9,543 nucleotides of DNA. Source: JAJKIP01 sp040509055 (GTDB lineage Bacteria; Bacteroidota; Bacteroidia; Chitinophagales; Chitinophagaceae). Where the stretch lies: contig JBEVLT010000378.1 of the NCBI GenBank assembly GCA_040509055.1, positions 1 to 9,543 of the forward strand, given 5' to 3'. This document shows, one piece after another, positions 6,670 through 9,543 of this stretch. The translations under genes and the position numbers were made by a program. Numbering within the stretch: the first letter of the stretch is position 1; each line of letters begins with the position of its first letter. The notes beneath the pieces were generated by a model. It saw nothing but the letters and a program-made list of their open reading frames with translations, made no database searches and was not told where the DNA came from.

Positions 6670-6693
6670 CCCTGTCCACAGACAGGGTTTTTT
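6670..6693 (+). terminator. Intrinsic terminator after secG
   Basis: CCCTGTC (6670-6676) pairs perfectly with GACAGGG (6681-6687) across a four-base CACA loop, followed by six T (6688-6693). GG at 6668-6669 could extend the stem by G-U pairs. It separates the miaB-secG series from mltG. Confidence 0.85.
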
Positions 6694-6715
6694 ATTTAAC
6701 TTGTCTGGTCAGCAC

Positions 6716-6723
6716 TTTTTTTG
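6716..6723 (+). promoter_or_regulatory. Weak candidate -7 element for mltG
   Basis: Because a terminator ends the secG transcript, mltG should have its own promoter in 6694-6734. TTTTTTTG at 6716-6723 matches five of the six fixed positions of TAnnTTTG, but it would place the transcript start very near the ATG at 6735. TAACTTG at 6697-6703 is an alternative that lacks one T. No clear -33 element is visible for either. Confidence 0.25.
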
Positions 6724-6734
6724 AAAATTCAGGG

Positions 6735-7757
6735 ATGAAAAAAAGGAAAAGAATCTTACGCTGGGCGCTGGTGATCGTATTGGTAGTGGCGGGTTTTATC
6801 GCCTGGCAGTTTTTTGGCCCGGCTGTAAAAGTCAGCGACCCGGGTAGTCAATACCTGTATATCAGCACCGGCGCCTCTGCCGGTGATGTAAGCCGGGAAC
6901 TCAAGGACAAAAAATTCCTGGGCCAGACCCTTTGGTTCGACCAGGCAGCCCGCCTACTGGGCTACCGCACCATCCGGCCCGGCCGCTACAAAATGGAATC
7001 CGGGATGAGCGTGGTAAACCTGGTGCGGATGCTGAAAAACGGCAGCCAGTCGCCGGTGAACTTTGTTATTACCAAGATCAGGACCCGCGAAGACCTGGCA
7101 GGGCGCATCGGCCGTTCCTTCGAATGCGATTCGCAGCAGGTGATCCGCTTTCTCACCAGTCCCGACTCGCTGAAAAAATACGATCTGGATACCAATACGG
7201 TAATGGCAGCAGCCATGCCCTACACATACACCATCCGGTGGAATACCACTCCCGGGAAGATCTTCCAGCAATTCTATACCTCGTACAAAACCTTTTGGAC
7301 GGATGAGCGGAAGCAAAAAGCCGCGCGTCTCGGCCTGAGTCCTGCAGAAGTGTCCACCCTGGCTTCCATCATCGATGAAGAAACGAACGCGGCTTCCGAT
7401 CGCCCGAATATCGCCAGCGTGTACCTGAACCGCATTGCCACAGGCATGCCGCTGCAGGCCGATCCTACCGTGAAGTTTGCCCTGAAAAATTTCGGGCTGC
7501 GGCGCGTGCTCAACGTGCACCTGCAAACGCCATCGCCTTACAACACTTATCAGAACAAAGGGCTGCCGCCCGGCCCGATCTGCACCCCGCAGACCGTAAC
7601 GATCGACGCTGTGCTTGATGCACCGAAGACGGAATACCTGTATTTCGTGGCCAGCACCGCTTTTGACGGCACACATATCTTTACCACCAACTATGAGGAT
7701 CACGTGCGGTATGCAAGGCTCTATCAACAGGAGTTGAACAAACGAAACGTGAAATAA
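6735..7757 (+). CDS. mltG: Endolytic murein transglycosylase MltG (YceG-like)
   Basis: MltG cleaves nascent glycan strands at the outer face of the inner membrane and is thought to set their length. Residues 1-8 are basic and about 10-28 form one membrane anchor, with the rest periplasmic. A LysM-like part (about 40-105) is followed by the catalytic YceG domain (about 110-335). The active-site motif LASIIDEET (209-217) places the likely catalytic glutamate at Glu216, with Asp214 where many proteobacterial members have Glu. Further signatures are NIASVYLNRI (225-234), LQADPTVKFAL (240-250) and PYNTYQNKGLPPGPI (268-282). The length of 340 aa equals the common size. It was formerly annotated as aminodeoxychorismate lyase, which is misleading. 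It follows a terminator and is six bases ahead of yihY, so it probably leads a new transcript. Confidence 0.95.
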   Translation: MKKRKRILRWALVIVLVVAGFIAWQFFGPAVKVSDPGSQYLYISTGASAGDVSRELKDKKFLGQTLWFDQAARLLGYRTIRPGRYKMESGMSVVNLVRMLKNGSQSPVNFVITKIRTREDLAGRIGRSFECDSQQVIRFLTSPDSLKKYDLDTNTVMAAAMPYTYTIRWNTTPGKIFQQFYTSYKTFWTDERKQKAARLGLSPAEVSTLASIIDEETNAASDRPNIASVYLNRIATGMPLQADPTVKFALKNFGLRRVLNVHLQTPSPYNTYQNKGLPPGPICTPQTVTIDAVLDAPKTEYLYFVASTAFDGTHIFTTNYEDHVRYARLYQQELNKRNVK

Positions 7758-7763
7758 TACCAG

Positions 7764-8729
7764 ATGCACCTGCTGACGACGATAAAACGGAAATTGCTGG
7801 TGTCGGCGCCTGTCAGCTTCCTTATCAGGAAAAGCAAGAAGGTGCTCCTGCCGGGGTTTCACCGCATCCCGCTCTTCGACGTGGTCCGTTTTTTCTTCCT
7901 GCAGGCGCAGAAGTCGGGCTTTACCGAGCGGGCGGCCGCTATTGCGTACAACGTGATCATGACCATTCCTCCTACGGTCATTTTCCTGTTTACCCTGCTG
8001 CCTTACCTGCCGATCCCTAAGGATTTTATCCAGCAGATGTTTGCCCTGATCCGCGATGTGGTGCCGGGCGAGAAGAACAACGAAGGGCTGATCAAGTTTC
8101 TGTCCGACATTCTCAACAACCAGCGTACTGCCCTGCTGTCTACCGGTTTCCTGCTGGCCATGCTGTTTTCGTCGAACGCGGTGATGGGCATTATGCGTTC
8201 CTTCGACCGTAATTACGTCGGGTTTAAAAAGCGGCAGGACCTGCACGAACGGTGGATCGCCATCCGCCTTACGTTCATTCTTTTTATCCTGTTCTTTCTC
8301 ACCATCCTGGCGCTGGTGATGCAGGGGGCCGTGCTGCGGTGGCTGGGGTTGAGAAACCCGATCCTGATCGCCATCATTCACAACCTGCGCTGGGTCGTGA
8401 TCGTGCTGCTGTTCTTTTATTGCATTTCCTTTATTTACCGTTATGCTCCGGCCGTGCACAAACGCTGGAAATTTATCAATCCCGGATCGATCCTCGCCAC
8501 CTTCCTGATGATCCTTTTCACGGCTGGCTTTTCATACTGGGTCAATAACTTTTCGAATTACAACGAGTTATACGGCTCTATCAGCACGGTGCTGATCCTG
8601 ATGCTGCTGATCTATTTCAATTCGCTGGTGCTGCTGATCGGCTTCGAGCTGAACGTCAGCATCAATTCGCTGAAGCACGAAGTGGATGAACGGAATAAAA
8701 ATGCTGCGGCCGGCACGCATATAGCCTGA
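7764..8729 (+). CDS. YihY/BrkB-family inner-membrane protein
   Basis: This is a polytopic membrane protein of the YihY (formerly BrkB or 'ribonuclease BN') family, whose molecular role is unknown; the RNase label was an early mistake. Six membrane helices are visible at about residues 61-82, 125-145, 166-188, 208-226, 242-262 and 272-297. Family signatures include ERAAAIAYNVIMTIPP (55-70), an RYAPAVHKRWKFINPGSILAT block (226-246), and the end block beginning NYNELYGSISTVLIL (265-279) and finishing LIGFELN (291-297). A basic cytoplasmic N-terminal region (1-40) and a short polar tail (about 300-321) flank the core. The gene begins six bases after mltG, so both are probably expressed together. 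Assignment to the family is secure; a transporter role is only conjecture. Confidence 0.92.
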   Translation: MHLLTTIKRKLLVSAPVSFLIRKSKKVLLPGFHRIPLFDVVRFFFLQAQKSGFTERAAAIAYNVIMTIPPTVIFLFTLLPYLPIPKDFIQQMFALIRDVVPGEKNNEGLIKFLSDILNNQRTALLSTGFLLAMLFSSNAVMGIMRSFDRNYVGFKKRQDLHERWIAIRLTFILFILFFLTILALVMQGAVLRWLGLRNPILIAIIHNLRWVVIVLLFFYCISFIYRYAPAVHKRWKFINPGSILATFLMILFTAGFSYWVNNFSNYNELYGSISTVLILMLLIYFNSLVLLIGFELNVSINSLKHEVDERNKNAAAGTHIA

Positions 8730-8737
8730 TTTTTGCT

Positions 8738-8745
8738 GAAATTTG
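8738..8745 (+). promoter_or_regulatory. Weak candidate -7 element for the redoxin gene
   Basis: GAAATTTG matches five of six fixed positions of TAnnTTTG and lies 19 bases before the ATG at 8765. No -33 element is apparent. The 35-base gap after yihY is short enough for simple read-through, so this promoter may not be needed. Confidence 0.2.
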
Positions 8746-8764
8746 TTTTCCTTAAAACCATTAT

Positions 8765-9373
8765 ATGAAAAAGATATTATTCTCCGCACTGCCTGTAGCA
8801 GCATTTGCTGTCATGGCGTTACAACCGGTAAATGACCCCCTGCCGATCGGCGCTTCGCTGCCCAAAGCCGGGGTAAAAATGAAAGATGTTTCCGGTAAGG
8901 ATATCTCTTTCAAAGACGCCTCCCTTGAAAACGGGTTGCTGGTCATGTTTAGCTGCAATACCTGCCCCTATGTGATCAAAAACCAGGGCCGTACCAACGA
9001 GATCTGCCAGTATGCCAAAAACAACAATATCGGCGTGGTGGTCCTGAACTCCAACGAAGCCAACCGCAACAGCGAAGACTCTTACGAGGCCATGAAAACC
9101 TATGCCACGGGCCAGCAGTACAATTGGTATTACCTGGTGGATAAGAACTCCGAGATGGCCAATGCCTTCGGTGCCAACCGCACACCGGAATGTTTTCTTT
9201 TCGACAAAAGCGGTAAGCTGGTTTACCATGGCGCCATCGACGACAATCCTTCCGATGCAGGCGCTGTGAGCCGCAAACACCTGCTGGTGGCCATGGACGA
9301 AATGAAAGCCGGCAAGAGCGTGAGCATTACCGAATCCCGGTCGGTAGGCTGTACGATCAAGAGAGCGGGCTAA
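8765..9373 (+). CDS. Exported thioredoxin-family (redoxin) protein with CNTC centre
   Basis: This is a thioredoxin-fold protein of the AhpC/TSA-redoxin group. Residues 1-20 (MKKILFSALPVAAFAVMALQ) look like a signal peptide or anchor, so it probably works in the periplasm. There is no lipobox. The redox motif is CNTCPY (Cys64 and Cys67) following the strand LLVMFS. The cis-proline is Pro141 in NRTPECFLFD, and GAIDDN (157-161) is typical of this subgroup. Extra cysteines are Cys81, Cys143 and Cys196. The last sits in SVGCTIK near the C-terminus, a motif I recognise from relatives (GCSIK-like). At 202 aa it is normal for a single domain. Its partner is unknown; likely roles are disulfide handling or oxidative defence of envelope proteins. 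It may be the last gene of the mltG transcript. Confidence 0.88.
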   Translation: MKKILFSALPVAAFAVMALQPVNDPLPIGASLPKAGVKMKDVSGKDISFKDASLENGLLVMFSCNTCPYVIKNQGRTNEICQYAKNNNIGVVVLNSNEANRNSEDSYEAMKTYATGQQYNWYYLVDKNSEMANAFGANRTPECFLFDKSGKLVYHGAIDDNPSDAGAVSRKHLLVAMDEMKAGKSVSITESRSVGCTIKRAG

Positions 9374-9394
9374 AGGCCGCTCCCGAAATTTTTT
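9363..9394 (+). terminator. Possible first terminator overlapping the redoxin stop codon
   Basis: GAGCGG (9363-9368) pairs with CCGCTC (9377-9382) around a loop that contains the TAA stop (9371-9373). A run of six T follows at 9389-9394, six bases after the stem. The gap makes it weaker than the next hairpin, and ribosomes at the stop codon would hinder folding. Confidence 0.4.
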
Positions 9395-9397
9395 CCG

Positions 9398-9426
9398 AAA
9401 CCTGCAAAAAAATTGCAGGTTTTTTT
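9398..9426 (+). terminator. Intrinsic terminator after the redoxin gene
   Basis: AAACCTGCAA (9398-9407) and TTGCAGGTTT (9413-9422) are perfect complements around a five-A loop, and the T run continues to 9426. On the opposite strand the flanking T run is interrupted, so it acts mainly for the + strand. Confidence 0.9.
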
Positions 9427-9543
9427 ATGGAAAAAAAGAAAGACCGTATCCTACAGCTGAACACCGCATCCGCTTACCTGTTTTCCGGCCTGCGGAAAAC
9501 AATAAAAACAGCTTATGATCCACAAACCAGCTCTCACCCGCCT
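9427..9543 (+). CDS. Possible start of a further gene, open to the window edge
   Basis: An ATG directly after the terminator's T run opens a frame of 39 codons with no stop before the window ends. It begins MEKKKDRILQLNTASAYL. Codons are partly like the neighbours (CTG, AAC, ACC, GGC), but there is no ribosome site, no promoter can fit ahead of it except inside the terminator, and the residues match no family I know. The real gene may start later, or this may be an intergenic stretch. The opposite strand also has open frames here (one ending at a TAA opposite 9425-9427), so a convergent gene cannot be excluded. Confidence 0.2.
   Translation, partial: MEKKKDRILQLNTASAYLFSGLRKTIKTAYDPQTSSHPP
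9481..9499. repeat. Perfect 7-bp inverted repeat near the right edge
   Basis: TTTTCCG (9481-9487) and CGGAAAA (9493-9499) are perfect complements with a five-base loop GCCTG. There is no T run after it on the + strand. It may be a hairpin within an untranslated leader or chance in a coding stretch. Confidence 0.35.

Noticed and set aside
6804..6818. A sigma-54-like promoter, TGGCAGTTTTTTGGC, with correct GG/GC spacing
   Set aside because: It lies inside mltG codons for the membrane anchor, the -12 part has G in place of T, and no gene starts shortly downstream.
6954..8459. A 501-codon open frame on the - strand, opposite mltG and yihY
   Set aside because: It spans two well-supported genes and their junction. 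Its translation is rich in His, Gln and Arg with no recognisable domain, as expected for the mirror of GC-biased codons.
1..9543. A new defence, mobile or CRISPR-type system
   Set aside because: Nearly every gene belongs to a known core family, codon use is even, and there are no integrase, transposase, terminal repeat or spacer-repeat patterns.

Overview
The window looks like an ordinary chromosomal segment of a Bacteroidota bacterium, most likely a Chitinophagaceae-type member with a fairly high GC content. That is an inference. It rests on the protein families, on the gene order miaB / sigma-54-type activator / lptE / TPR protein / secG / mltG / yihY (which I recall, but cannot check here, as a Chitinophagaceae-like order), on one clear Bacteroidota-type promoter (TAnnTTTG), and on the near absence of Shine-Dalgarno sites ahead of most genes. 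All genes I can support are on the + strand. I see no tRNA, rRNA, CRISPR array, insertion sequence, prophage or defence system, and no gene-free stretch over 100 bases.

Layout. Bases 77-340 encode a small acidic protein I do not recognise, preceded by an unusually strong Shine-Dalgarno site. Bases 422-1885 encode an exported Xaa-Pro aminopeptidase (pepP family). A second Shine-Dalgarno-like site and ATG at 388 lie just upstream, one base out of frame across a run of seven T. After a 96-base spacer with a promoter comes a tight gene series: miaB (tRNA methylthiotransferase), a sigma-54-dependent activator without an N-terminal sensor domain, lptE (overlapping the activator by 17 bases), an acidic protein with a C-terminal TPR-like segment, and secG (one base further on). 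A clear intrinsic terminator closes this series at 6670-6693.

A second series follows: mltG (endolytic murein transglycosylase), a six-helix YihY/BrkB membrane protein, and an exported thioredoxin-fold protein with a CNTC centre. It ends in one clear and one probable terminator. The last 117 bases are open in one frame to the window edge and may begin another gene, but support is weak.

Together the genes form an envelope-biogenesis neighbourhood: LPS delivery (LptE), protein export (SecG), glycan-strand release (MltG), a membrane protein of unknown role (YihY), and periplasmic peptidase and redox proteins. MiaB and a sigma-54 activator head the first series. I found no convincing new system. 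The best leads are a near-identical 13-base GC-rich hairpin ahead of both miaB and the activator gene, the possible frameshift or alternative start at pepP, the sensorless activator in an envelope operon, and the strong Shine-Dalgarno site of the unknown first gene.
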